DNA from: Evansella sp. AB-P1 | GTDB lineage: Bacteria; Bacillota; Bacilli; Bacillales; Salisediminibacteriaceae | Length of the DNA: 64,000 nucleotides | Direction of reading: 5' to 3' | Assembly: GCF_029688925.1 (NCBI RefSeq) | Contig: NZ_JARUKY010000003.1 | Span: 62,001-126,000 of the forward strand | Notes under the pieces: model-generated | What the model was told of the DNA's origin: nothing | Seen by the model: the letters and a program-made list of their open reading frames with translations, nothing else | The model's database searches: none | In this document: positions 45,417 to 54,484 of the stretch, one piece after another | Position numbering within the stretch: the first letter of the stretch is position 1 | Layout: the number at the start of each line of letters is the position of its first letter | Translations under genes and position numbers: made by a program

Positions 45417-45920
45417 TTAAGCTTTCGAATCAAAGATAGATCGTCCTTCAGAACTATAGCTTTGATTTATCTTTCTATTTGGCCGTTCATAGTTTCCCAG
45501 ATCATTTTTCGGTTGCATAGATTCAAGGGACATGTTTACAAAACGTAACGATTCCTCAATTAGTTGCTGGTTAAATTCATTTTGTTGCTTCAGCTTGGAA
45601 ATTTCCGTCATAAGACACTGTTGCCAGTATTGAAGATCCTCCCGTTCCTCTTCAGGATAAAACTGCAGCAGCTTGTCCATCGTTACATCCTCTTTTACAA
45701 ATCCCTTTTCCTCTAACCATGTTTGGACTAGGTGATGTCGTGTCTGTTCAAGCTTTCGCAGCTGCTGTACTAAGGCTGACTCTTCCTTCAATAGTTTTTC
45801 TAATGCAGGGATATCTCCCTTTTTCACTACTTCTTCCTTCTGAAGAGCTTGTGCATTAAATTTTTCATGAACAGCTGTTAGCGCTTGGAAAACTGTAATG
45901 ATTTGCTTATTCTCTACCAT
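45417..45920 (-). CDS. flgN: Flagellar chaperone FlgN
   Basis: 167 residues, helical (LLKEESALVQQLRKLEQTRHHLV), with the conserved C-terminal stretch around LIEESLRFVNMSLESM. Known as YvyG in B. subtilis; it chaperones FlgK and FlgL. ATG 45920 after AAGGGTG is preferred to an in-frame start six codons upstream. Confidence 0.9.
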   Translation of the reverse strand: MVENKQIITVFQALTAVHEKFNAQALQKEEVVKKGDIPALEKLLKEESALVQQLRKLEQTRHHLVQTWLEEKGFVKEDVTMDKLLQFYPEEEREDLQYWQQCLMTEISKLKQQNEFNQQLIEESLRFVNMSLESMQPKNDLGNYERPNRKINQSYSSEGRSIFDSKA

Positions 45921-46006
45921 AGTCCCACACCCTTCCATACGGAAATCTATTTTTTCGAAGGAAAACTAAAAGCTCCTTACATAAACTCCGTTAATTAGTA
46001 AATCCT

Positions 46007-46264
46007 TTATTTTGACCAAAAGTCATAAAATTTCCGTGCTACCTCATTTGCATTTACTTTATATTTCCCTTGATCAATGTCTGCCTTAAGCTTGGAAATC
46101 TTCTCTTGTCTATCTGCAGACAGCTGAGATGATTCCTGCATCTTCTTTGCCTCAGAAGAAATTTGAAGCTGATCTTGTTTCTTCGTCGGTTCTGTCGTTT
46201 TCTGAGTTGTTACATCTTGTTGTTTACGATATGCGTTGACAGAATGCATCGGATTAATTTTCAT
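46007..46264 (-). CDS. flgM: Anti-sigmaD factor FlgM
   Basis: 85 residues: KINPMHSVNAYRKQ at the start and the sigma-binding C-terminal helix region LKADIDQGKYKVNANEVARKFYDFW. It holds sigmaD until the hook is finished, then is lost by export. It has its own sigmaD promoter. Confidence 0.95.
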   Translation of the reverse strand: MKINPMHSVNAYRKQQDVTTQKTTEPTKKQDQLQISSEAKKMQESSQLSADRQEKISKLKADIDQGKYKVNANEVARKFYDFWSK

Positions 46265-46365
46265 ACTTATTACCTCCTCGCATTTTGTAAGTACGTTAGT
46301 ACATTTCCAGAAAAACCATTGTATTTATACTACACATTTCATTTCAGTTTTTTCGTCTAGTTATT

Positions 46366-46392
46366 ATATCGGAAGCAACGTTCATATGTTTA
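46366..46392 (-). promoter_or_regulatory. SigmaD promoter of flgM
   Basis: TAAA (46392-46389), 15 nt, TCCGATAT (46373-46366) on the minus strand, about 100 bp before flgM. Confidence 0.88.
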
Positions 46393-46434
46393 GCTTTAAT
46401 CGTATTTTTACACAGATTACAATCCTATCATACA

Positions 46435-46869
46435 TTAGTCTCTACGGTTCAAACGTTCATCTAAGGAATGATACGTTGTAATCTTACTATTTTCTTTCGT
46501 TCTCTTTCTATTTTCAAAAGCTTTTTCTTGGTTTAATCTAGTCATTCCGGTTCGTATCTCTCGATTACAGTCACCACATAAGCGGCCTTCTCGAATAGAA
46601 ACACCACATTTTTCACACGGATACCCTAAATTAGGGAACTGAGATAAATGAAGTCTTCCTTCTCGAATAAATTGATATATAAGGTTCTTTTCTACCCCAG
46701 TTTCTTCATGAACCTCTTCCATTGTGGCCATTCGGTTCTGGCGCTTCCTTAAAAATTCATACGTGATTCTAAATTTTTCCTCAACCTCTTGATAACAAGC
46801 ATTACATACTGGACGCAATGCCTTTACAAACACCTTTCCACAATTAGGACAATTTTCTAAATCAGCCAT
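46435..46869 (-). CDS. yvyF: Flagellar operon protein YvyF
   Basis: 144 residues with an N-terminal CPNCGKVF...VCNAC zinc-finger-like block, a middle helix-turn-helix-like part (ATMEEVHEETGVEKNLIYQFIREG) and a second CEKCG...LCGDC block. Typical TIGR03826/YvyF layout between comF and flgM. ATG 46869 is preceded by GAGGGTGG. Regulatory role suspected. Confidence 0.92.
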   Translation of the reverse strand: MADLENCPNCGKVFVKALRPVCNACYQEVEEKFRITYEFLRKRQNRMATMEEVHEETGVEKNLIYQFIREGRLHLSQFPNLGYPCEKCGVSIREGRLCGDCNREIRTGMTRLNQEKAFENRKRTKENSKITTYHSLDERLNRRD

Positions 46870-47243
46870 GGAAACCACCCTCTCTATTGAACGCCCCACA
46901 CCAAAGTGCTAATCTTCCATTTAAATTACTAAACTTTCAATAAAGTAATTCAACTTCCAGACAATTACATTTAATATAGGGAGTCCTCTTTTTATTTATA
47001 TCGTCCTATCCATGCGAATTTTTAGCCTTTATGGAGAAGGAAATGAAAGGTGCAAATAATATAATAGTAACATCTAACGATCAGTTACTTTTGTTTACTA
47101 ACAAAGTGTCAATTTCATCATTCACTATTTCATACTAGAACAAGAACATTTATTCAAAAATATATCAATTTAATTCAATCTCCTCTTAGATTATGAGACC
47201 CTTTATCACTAATATTGAAAATTAATTATCTAGAAAAAAAAAT
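46870..47243. other. Gap where comFB would be expected
   Basis: About 370 AT-rich bp between yvyF and the Rpn terminator. In B. subtilis comFB lies in the comF operon; no equivalent frame is seen here. Confidence 0.5.
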
Positions 47244-47264
47244 CCCTCAGTATATTACTGGGGG
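47244..47264 (-). terminator. Terminator of the Rpn gene
   Basis: Minus-strand 9-bp stem CCCCCAGTA / TACTGAGGG (one G-T pair) with loop ATA and a run of nine T. Confidence 0.9.
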
Positions 47265-47276
47265 AAACAGAAAACA

Positions 47277-48104
47277 TCATGATAAATTATACATCTTAAG
47301 CATTTGTTCTAATTCTTCTGCATTATATGGAGTATGCTTTGCCACTTCAGAAAGAGACAATCCACTGTCTAGTAAGCTTTTAGCCACTTCAAGTATCCCT
47401 AAAATTTTAGCATCCTCTAGTCGACTTCTTTCATCAGAAAGGGCTTTTGCTCTTCTTTCATACTCTTTTCTAGTTTCAGGATCAGCACTTAAATTTAATA
47501 ACTTTTCTTCAGCTTTGTTCAGGATAATATCCATTCTGATAACCTCCCTCAACGTATTTTCATTAACATCCTCTTTTAAAAAAATTAACCATCTGTGAAA
47601 TGAATTGTTTAAATTAGCTTTCAATTCATTAAATTTAGGTAATTCAACGAAATGAATCTCTAATAAATTCGTTAACTCATTTTTCGATCGACTTTCCCGT
47701 AATTTATAAATGGAATGATAGGACTCTTTTCGTAACTCCTCCATTTTAAAATCAAGAATATTGATTGTAACGGTTTTTTTAAGTGATGTATAATTACTAC
47801 CTGCTTCAAAACCTTCAACAAAAAGTTTTGACCAATAGAATAAAGTCCTCTGAACCATATTTTTGTTATTTAATAATTGAACTTCTATGTTAAATTTTTC
47901 TCCTATTCTATTTTTTGCTTTTATATCTAAAACTCCTAATTTATTCTCTTGACTATCCCTATCTAAATTTTCACTTTCAAGTGTAATATCAACTATATCA
48001 TATTGAAGTATAGCATTTAAAAGTCCAATAAGAATGTCCTTATCCTTGTTATCTCCAAACAACTTTTTAAATAAGAAGTCGTTTAATGGATTTAATCGCT
48101 TCAT
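47277..48104 (-). CDS. Rpn-family recombination-promoting nuclease / PD-(D/E)XK protein
   Basis: 275 residues. It starts LNPLNDFLFKKLFGDNKDKDILIGLLNAIL and contains LGVLDIKAKNRIGEKFNIEVQLL, the D...ExQ active-site pattern of this family, then QRTLFYWSKLF; the C-terminal part is charged and helical. Such genes are mobile in bacteria and are often labelled transposase. It has its own terminator and sits between comFC and yvyF, breaking the usual order, so it is a likely late arrival. Confidence 0.9.
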   Translation of the reverse strand: MKRLNPLNDFLFKKLFGDNKDKDILIGLLNAILQYDIVDITLESENLDRDSQENKLGVLDIKAKNRIGEKFNIEVQLLNNKNMVQRTLFYWSKLFVEGFEAGSNYTSLKKTVTINILDFKMEELRKESYHSIYKLRESRSKNELTNLLEIHFVELPKFNELKANLNNSFHRWLIFLKEDVNENTLREVIRMDIILNKAEEKLLNLSADPETRKEYERRAKALSDERSRLEDAKILGILEVAKSLLDSGLSLSEVAKHTPYNAEELEQMLKMYNLS

Positions 48105-48226
48105 TTGAAGCCTCCATTCAATTATATTTTACCATATCATTCTTCTTTAATTAATAATTGCTTATTTTTGAAAATACCGATAATATCATACCCCTTATCG
48201 GATTCTAACTATTTTGATCTTTATTC

Positions 48227-49036
48227 TCACTTGTCAGTGGAAACCTTTAATTCCCCAGTAGATCTTGCAACTGTCACTGTACACACTCGTTTCGCACCAT
48301 GACAGTACAATGTCTCTGCAGCACTGCGCAACGTAGCTCCTGTTGTATAAATATCATCGATTATCAAAACTTCTTTTCCTTTTATTAATGGTATAACCTC
48401 CTCCTTCAACTGAAAGACCCCTTTTAAATCACGGATTCGTTCCTCTCTTGAACGTTTACTTTGCTTCCTTTCAGAGTGAGATTGTTTAAATTGTAGTAAT
48501 GGAGTTGTGGAAAACTGTTTTGATAAGGCATCTCCTTGGTTAAATCCTCTCTCCCAATGTCTCTTATCCTTTAACGGAATAGTTGTAACAATCTCAAAGG
48601 TTCCAAGCTTCCTTGCAAGCTTCTTTAGCTGCCATTGAAAAATAGTAGCAAGCTCCACATCCCCACGATATTTAAATCTGCTCAAAAGCTCTTGCATAAA
48701 CGGGTTATACACATACAAGGCCCTGTGCTGAAAAGAACATTCATCCCATGGCTTCCCTTTTGCCCACCGAATACAATCAAAGCACTTTTTTCCAGGACCA
48801 GCTTCCTTACCTGCTACCTCTTTCTCGGTCCTTGGCATCCAAATAGAAGATGCTGGTCTACCACATTCCTCACAGGCAATTTCGGTTATGGGTTCTAGCT
48901 TCTCGTAGCACTGAGGGCATAATTTTTCCTCTTTCCATAGTCCAACTGCCCACGTCCACGAAAGCATTCCATCATATAATCCATCACACCACAAACAATT
49001 CTCTGTCCCAACAACCAAATCTCGCCAACTACTCAT
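48227..49036 (-). CDS. comFC: Competence protein ComFC, phosphoribosyltransferase fold
   Basis: 269 residues. N-terminal Cys pairs (CLWC, CPQC, CEEC, CFDC) are likely zinc sites. The C-terminal PRTase domain has FNQGDALSKQF and the PRPP loop VLIIDDIYTTGAT. It works with ComFA in DNA uptake. It begins four bases after comFA. Confidence 0.94.
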   Translation of the reverse strand: MSSWRDLVVGTENCLWCDGLYDGMLSWTWAVGLWKEEKLCPQCYEKLEPITEIACEECGRPASSIWMPRTEKEVAGKEAGPGKKCFDCIRWAKGKPWDECSFQHRALYVYNPFMQELLSRFKYRGDVELATIFQWQLKKLARKLGTFEIVTTIPLKDKRHWERGFNQGDALSKQFSTTPLLQFKQSHSERKQSKRSREERIRDLKGVFQLKEEVIPLIKGKEVLIIDDIYTTGATLRSAAETLYCHGAKRVCTVTVARSTGELKVSTDK

Positions 49037-49039
49037 TGG

Positions 49040-50812
49040 TTACTCCCCCTCTTTTTCATGGTGCCAGACATCTTCAAGCCCTTCCTTCTCTTCATTCAGT
49101 TCCTTTTCCCCTAACACATTCATGTTTTTAATGTGTTTTACTGCCTTGATCATTTCTTCCGTTTTCCCAAAGTGAAAAAAGATAACATCACCTGTTGGTT
49201 CTTCTGGACTTCTCCCTACTCTTCCAGCGATTTGCACTAACGCCGATTCCGTAAATATACGATCCTCTGCCCCTAACACCCCTACCTGCACTCCCTTTAC
49301 TGTTACTCCTCGTTCTAAAATAGTTGTCGTTACGAGTAACCTAATGTCTCCTTTCCTAAAAGCCATTACCTTTTCCCGTCTCTCATTATCTGCCGAATGA
49401 ACAGCGGCCACCTTAACAGGAGTTATTTCTTTTTGTAAAACTTTCTCCACCTCTTGCATCACCTGTACAGTAGGAACAAATAGAAAGACCTGTCTTTTCT
49501 CTCTCATATGTCCATCAATCCACTTAAGAAGCTCTCTCGGTAAGCGATTTTTTTCGATTAATTTTTTCCACTGTCCAACCCATCGAAGCTTTGGAACAGG
49601 TAACGGATGACGATGGTAACGACGTGCCACCTTCGCACATAAAATTTGTCCTGTTTTTGTATCACGCTTCATTTTTTCATCTGGAGTTGCGGAAACAAAA
49701 ACAGTAAACCCTCTATCACGCCTTGCTTCTGACACAGCATACCGGAGTTTTTTGTCTGCCGTATACGGGAATGCATCTACTTCATCAATAATGACAAGAT
49801 CAAAGGACTTGTAAAAACGAAGGAGCTGGTGTGTTGTGCTTATGATTAGCTCCCCTTGAGCAAACCGATCTTCTGCCCCACCATAAAATGCATGAATCTT
49901 CGTTTTTGGGAAAGCTTGTTTAAATCGAGGTTCAAGTTCAAGCACCACATCAGTTCTAGGAGTGGCAATGAGAACGCGAAGACCATGCTGTAAGCCTAGC
50001 TCAATTCCCCGAAATAACATTTCCGTTTTTCCTGACCCACAAACAGCCCAAACAAGGAAGAAGGAATGTGTATTTGTTCCCTCTATAAACTGATCGATGG
50101 CATTACAAAGCTTATTTGAAGCTTTTTGTTGAAAATAGGATAAAGTTCCATCCCAAGCCAATTCCCCTTTTTTTCCAAAAGGAAATTTTGTCATTTCCTG
50201 GGGAATAATTTCACTTTTCCACGTTAACAATGGGGAACACGCCGTTACTCGCCCCATCATGATACAGCTACGGCAATAAACACATTTCCCTTTACAGCGA
50301 TAACAATCAAACGTTCCGAATAAATGCACCTTCGTATTCCCACACCTCTTACATTCATAACTAGAACGCTGTTTCCTCATTCCTAATTCATAACGAATAA
50401 AACCATAGGAGACATGCTCATGAATTTCTAGGGTGGAAATTGGAAGCTCATCCCCTAATAGACGACGGCCTTCTAAATATGTTTTTATATCACCATTAAT
50501 CAAAAAGGCTGCATAACTGTGTTCAGGAAAGTATGGTTTTAAATTTTGTTGGGTAATTTCAAGTATGTTTTGGGGTGAGGGCAGATTTGTTATTTTCGAG
50601 AGTAACTGAAGGATTTCATTGTATGATTGGAGTTTGTCTGCTTCAAGATTCAATCGTTCATGTGGCGGTAGTTCCGGTATAAGCCATACACGTTCATCCT
50701 TTTCTAAAGGTAATACATAAGGTAGCAAAGAATGATTGCATAATTTTTCTTTTTCTTTAGTTTTATCAACCAAATCATCAATCACCTGAAGTGGAATGGG
50801 GTAAAATAGCAT
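49040..50812 (-). CDS. comFA: Competence DNA helicase ComFA
   Basis: 590 residues. A zinc region (CKRCGNT...CYRCKGKCVYCRSC, about 150-190) precedes a DEAD-type helicase: Walker A VCGSGKTEM, ATPRTDVV, Walker B IIDEVDAFPY, SATP, and motif VI VQIAGRVGRSPEE. It drives transforming DNA across the membrane. It has about 120 more N-terminal residues than B. subtilis ComFA. AAAGGAGG precedes ATG 50812. No ComK box (AAAA-N5-TTTT) was found upstream. Confidence 0.94.
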   Translation of the reverse strand: MLFYPIPLQVIDDLVDKTKEKEKLCNHSLLPYVLPLEKDERVWLIPELPPHERLNLEADKLQSYNEILQLLSKITNLPSPQNILEITQQNLKPYFPEHSYAAFLINGDIKTYLEGRRLLGDELPISTLEIHEHVSYGFIRYELGMRKQRSSYECKRCGNTKVHLFGTFDCYRCKGKCVYCRSCIMMGRVTACSPLLTWKSEIIPQEMTKFPFGKKGELAWDGTLSYFQQKASNKLCNAIDQFIEGTNTHSFFLVWAVCGSGKTEMLFRGIELGLQHGLRVLIATPRTDVVLELEPRFKQAFPKTKIHAFYGGAEDRFAQGELIISTTHQLLRFYKSFDLVIIDEVDAFPYTADKKLRYAVSEARRDRGFTVFVSATPDEKMKRDTKTGQILCAKVARRYHRHPLPVPKLRWVGQWKKLIEKNRLPRELLKWIDGHMREKRQVFLFVPTVQVMQEVEKVLQKEITPVKVAAVHSADNERREKVMAFRKGDIRLLVTTTILERGVTVKGVQVGVLGAEDRIFTESALVQIAGRVGRSPEEPTGDVIFFHFGKTEEMIKAVKHIKNMNVLGEKELNEEKEGLEDVWHHEKEGE

Positions 50813-51218
50813 AGGGTGGCCTCCTTTAAAATGGGGGAATTAGTGGTTTTTATGAATAGAAGAATAAATAACGATTCAAGTGGGGTATTGATAGGATTGG
50901 TGTTTTTTTAGAGGTTAAATGTTGAAGGGCATAATTAAGAACAACAACAATACATTTGAATGATACTAATTTTAGAATTACAGGGAGTTAAGAATGAGAT
51001 TAGCATAGGTATATTGCTTTGGGGAGGAGAAAAATAAACTGGTCTCCTATCATGGATGTTCAAATGAACAGTGAATAGAGGCACTTCTCAGGATTTTTAA
51101 ATGACTCAACACCTGAGAAGTATGTTATTTTTCAAGAATAAATAATTATAAAATTCTATAATTCCAACACCAAAATCTTCCTTCAGTACAAAAATCACCA
51201 CAACAGATTAAAACAGGC
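50813..51218. other. Gap degV-comFA
   Basis: About 400 bp. A 10-bp inverted repeat ACTTCTCAGG / CCTGAGAAGT (51083-51121, 19-nt loop) lies here without a T-run; otherwise nothing identified. Confidence 0.45.
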
Positions 51219-52064
51219 TTATTGTTTCACCCATCCGATACCAAGACTTCCTTCACCTAAATGCGTCCCAATGACCGGGCCGAAGTAACTGATGGTTACG
51301 TTACAATTAGGGTATTTACTTTCAATTTTCTCTGCAAGCTCCTTCGCTTTTTCAGGTCGTTTAGCATGGATTACCGTTACGTTATAGGCATCGCCACTTT
51401 TAGCATCCTCATCTAACAATCCAAGAATGCGGCTAATGGCTTTCTTTGCTGTACGAACTTTTTCAAAAGGAACAATTACTTTATTTTCAAAATGGAGTAC
51501 TGGCTTAATTTGAAGTAGACTTCCAACGATTAATTGAGCACCATTTAAACGACCACCACGGTGAAGGTGACTTAAGTCATCTGCCATAAAATAAGCACGG
51601 CAGCTATTCTTCATTTCCTCTAACTCACGAATAATTTCTTCACTACTTCGACCAGCATTGGCCATTTCTGCTGCCTTAAGTACATAAAAACCTTGAACGA
51701 AACAGCTAATTTCTGAATCAAAGACGTGTACCTTCACATCTTCTACCATAGTACTAGCACTCACTGCCGTTTGGTACGTCCCACTAATACCACTGGACAA
51801 TGTAATAACAATAATTTCATCATAATCTTCCCCTAATTCTCGATATCTTTGTTCAAAAAGGCCAACGGCAGGCTGTGACGTTTTTGGGAGAGCTTCCTTT
51901 GTTTTCATTTCTTCGTAAAATTGCTCTGTCGTAATTTCTAGCTCTTCTTTATACTCTTCCTCACCAAAAACAACATTTAATGGGATCATTACAATATTGT
52001 TTTTTTCACGGACATCTTTCGGTATGTAAGCGGTACTATCACTGATAATGGCTACCTTACCCAT
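51219..52064 (-). CDS. degV: DegV-family fatty-acid-binding protein
   Basis: 281 residues: VAIISDSTAYIPKD, TLSSGISGTYQTA, VFDSEISCFVQGFYVLKAAEM, SHLHRGGRLNGAQ, IGTHLGEGSLGI are all DegV landmarks. DegV/FakB proteins hold a fatty acid for phosphorylation by FakA. Between comFA and degU as in B. subtilis. I chose ATG 52064 (MGKVAIIS); an ATG seven codons upstream at 52085 is possible. Confidence 0.93.
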   Translation of the reverse strand: MGKVAIISDSTAYIPKDVREKNNIVMIPLNVVFGEEEYKEELEITTEQFYEEMKTKEALPKTSQPAVGLFEQRYRELGEDYDEIIVITLSSGISGTYQTAVSASTMVEDVKVHVFDSEISCFVQGFYVLKAAEMANAGRSSEEIIRELEEMKNSCRAYFMADDLSHLHRGGRLNGAQLIVGSLLQIKPVLHFENKVIVPFEKVRTAKKAISRILGLLDEDAKSGDAYNVTVIHAKRPEKAKELAEKIESKYPNCNVTISYFGPVIGTHLGEGSLGIGWVKQ

Positions 52065-52152
52065 AAATTTAATCACTTCTTCCATTAAAATATTTCATAC
52101 ACTTTTTTCAACAATGGTTGTGTTAAAAATGGTTGTTGTTTTAGTAAAAGTT

Positions 52153-52260
52153 TGATTTTGGCGGAGGTTGCAAGACTCCTCGAAAAGCTATCACATTTTC
52201 TTCGTCCGTGGGCTTACTCTTAGATGCACATTCAGAACCCTGCGGAAAAGCTACTTCTTC
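52153..52260 (+). repeat. Dispersed core repeat, diverged copy
   Basis: GGTTGCAAGACTCCTCG at the left and CCCTGCGGAAAAGC at the right match the core pattern in plus orientation; the middle has decayed. Confidence 0.5.
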
Positions 52261-52430
52261 CTAAACAAAAGATCATCTTCTATCCAACTATTTTTTGAAA
52301 AATGACTACCAATTATTTATTCATTTATAATTAATATGACTTTTTACTTATTTAATAGTACCAAGAGAGATATAAATTTGTCTATTATTTGTCAATGAAA
52401 AACATAATGTTACATAATATGTAAAATATC

Positions 52431-52650
52431 TCTTTCTACCCTGAAAATACGAAAGAAGACTCGTTATTGTTCCCGCAAATGATGGAAAAACAAAAATGCG
52501 GTAAGAATGAAGCCGCTAGATAGAATATTTTCATCTCCCATGATGCAAATATCCACTTGCATGGGCGGTCTACCTGAAAGTAGAACGGTTCAGGAGTGAA
52601 AGGTGACGACTCCAGTGGGATCAGCAACAACTGGTGAAGTCTCGACATTT
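52431..52650. repeat. Mosaic repeat cluster before array D
   Basis: Right half of a 58-nt hairpin (TCTACCCTGAAAATACG), an insert with CCGCAAAT...AAATGCGGTA like the one at 39000-39060, a full hairpin (52524-52582) and a truncated core (52585-52650; GGTTCAGGAGTGAAAGG, GACGACTCCAGTGGG). Confidence 0.7.
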
Positions 52651-52783
52651 CAAGAAGCTTTCTAGACGTCAGGAAAGTAGGGAAATCATGAAATACAGTA
52701 GCTCAGAAGCTTTGTGCTAATTCTTACTCCCTTTGCAGTATCATGGTCTAGCTCCCCTGTGACTGCAACCCTCTTTTTCACTC

Positions 52784-53370
52784 TTTGCAGGAACGGTGGA
52801 TCCTCCTCCGTTCCTGCAAATCTCTTTTCCTCCCTTTGCAGGAACGCTGGACTCTCCCTCCGTTCCCGCAAATCTCTTTTCCACCCTTTGCAGGAACGCT
52901 GGACTCTCCCTCCGTTCCCGCAAATCTCTTTTCCACCATTTGCAGGAACGCTGGACTCTCCCTCCGTTCCCGCAAATCTCTTTTCCTCCCTTTGCAGGAA
53001 CGCTGGACTCTCCCTCTGTTCCCGCAAATCTCTTTTCCACTCTTTGCAGGAACGCTGGACTCTCCCTCCGTTCCCGCAAATCTCTTTTCACTCTTTGCAG
53101 GAACGGTGGATCCTCCTCCGTTCCTGCAAATCTCTTTTCCTCCCTTTGCAGGAACGCTGGCGCCTCCCTCTGTTCCCACAAATCTCTTTTCCTCCCTTTG
53201 CAGGAACGCTGGACTCTCCCTCCGTTCCCGCAAATCTCTTTTCCTCCCTTTGCAGGAACGCTGGATCCTCCTCTGTTCCCGCAAATCTCTTTTCCACTCT
53301 TTACAGGAACGGTGGATCCTCCTCCGTTCCTGCAAACAGCATTTAGGCAATTTGCAGGACGATTGGACCT
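52784..53370 (+). repeat. Hairpin array D: twelve 51-52-nt units
   Basis: Units begin at 52784, 52835, 52887, 52939, 52991, 53043, 53094, 53145, 53197, 53249, 53300 and 53351 (decayed). The best stem is TTTGCAGGAACGG / CCGTTCCTGCAAA, 13 bp perfect, with loop TGGATCCTCCT; most units have CCGTTCCCGCAAA on the right, one mismatch. It lies between degV and degU. Confidence 0.92.
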
Positions 53371-53520
53371 AACTATACGACAGCAAAGTTACAATAGTAC
53401 AAGCTGTGATTGCTGTGAAAAATTAGTTTCATTCTCCATAGTTCAAATCCCACCTACAATCGCTGTCTAACCTTATTATCAACTTGCACCCTAAAAAAAT
53501 GAACAAATCATTATTCAATA

Positions 53521-53559
53521 ACGAAAAAACTACAGAAAAAATCTCCGTAGTTTTTTCGT
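53521..53559 (-). terminator. Terminator of degU
   Basis: 13-bp stem ACGAAAAAACTAC / GTAGTTTTTTCGT, loop about 13 nt, 70 bp after the degU stop. Confidence 0.85.
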
Positions 53560-53629
53560 AAACGTATTCAATTAATTTCAATGAATAATAGAAAACACCG
53601 AATCAAATCCAACAACGTTCACTATACTC

Positions 53630-54328
53630 TCAATTAACTTTCACCCAGCCGTTCTTAATAGCGTCAACAACTGCTTGGGTACGATCGTTCATGTTCATTT
53701 TTTGTAAAATATTGCTCACGTGGTTCTTTACTGTTTTTTCACTTATGTATAATGCTTCACCAATAGCACGGTTGCTTTTTCCATCAGTCATTAGCTGTAG
53801 CACTTCACACTCTCTTCGTGTTAAAAGATGTAATGGTCTACGGTACTCTACTTCCCTAAACCCAATTTCCGTTTCTGGACCGTCTTCTGTTGCTAAACGG
53901 CGATATTCATTAATTAAGTTGTGGGTAACCTTTGGATGGATATAAGCTCCCCCTTCACCAACTACCTTTACCGCTTCAATAAGGGCTTCCGTATCCATTT
54001 CTTTCAATAAATAGCCAGTAGCACCAGTTTTTAACACATGTGTCACATATGTTTCGTCGTCGTGAATGGATAATATCAATACCTTTACGTTAGGAAAGGT
54101 TTCAACTAACTGTTTTGTTGCTTCTACTCCATTTACATTAGGCATGTTTATATCCATTAATACAACATCTGGCTGATAATTTCGAACTAAGTCTATAACA
54201 ACTTCCCCATCGCTTCCTTCAGCTACAACATCAAAGGATGGTTCCATAGCTAGAATACGCTTTACCCCTTCTCGAAATAACTGGTGATCATCAATTAAGA
54301 CTATTTTAATACGTTTATCTCTATCCAT
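53630..54328 (-). CDS. degU: Response regulator DegU
   Basis: 232 residues. Receiver domain (about 8-125: [18 protein letters not shown], phospho-acceptor in [28 protein letters not shown]) and LuxR helix-turn-helix (about 165-230: [40 protein letters not shown]). Governs exoenzymes, motility and competence in bacilli. Paired with degS upstream. Confidence 0.97.
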   Translation of the reverse strand: MDRDKRIKIVLIDDHQLFREGVKRILAMEPSFDVVAEGSDGEVVIDLVRNYQPDVVLMDINMPNVNGVEATKQLVETFPNVKVLILSIHDDETYVTHVLKTGATGYLLKEMDTEALIEAVKVVGEGGAYIHPKVTHNLINEYRRLATEDGPETEIGFREVEYRRPLHLLTRRECEVLQLMTDGKSNRAIGEALYISEKTVKNHVSNILQKMNMNDRTQAVVDAIKNGWVKVN

Positions 54329-54484
54329 CTATTCTCCTCCTCCAGTTCCACATCATTCTAGTTATGTTCTATATTTATATTAAACTATTTTTTTAAATAG
54401 TAAATCAATCACTATTATTATCGTCGTTTTCTATAGCATTTTGACCATGTAAATAATCAATATTTAATGAGACAAAAATGCTAT

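Noticed and set aside
50813-50950. ComK box before comFA
   Set aside because: No AAAA-N5-TTTT pair found on the relevant strand.
52714-53470. Open frames of up to 224 codons in array D
   Set aside because: Same reason: three plus-strand and several minus-strand frames are open together, with peptide repeats that only mirror the DNA repeat.
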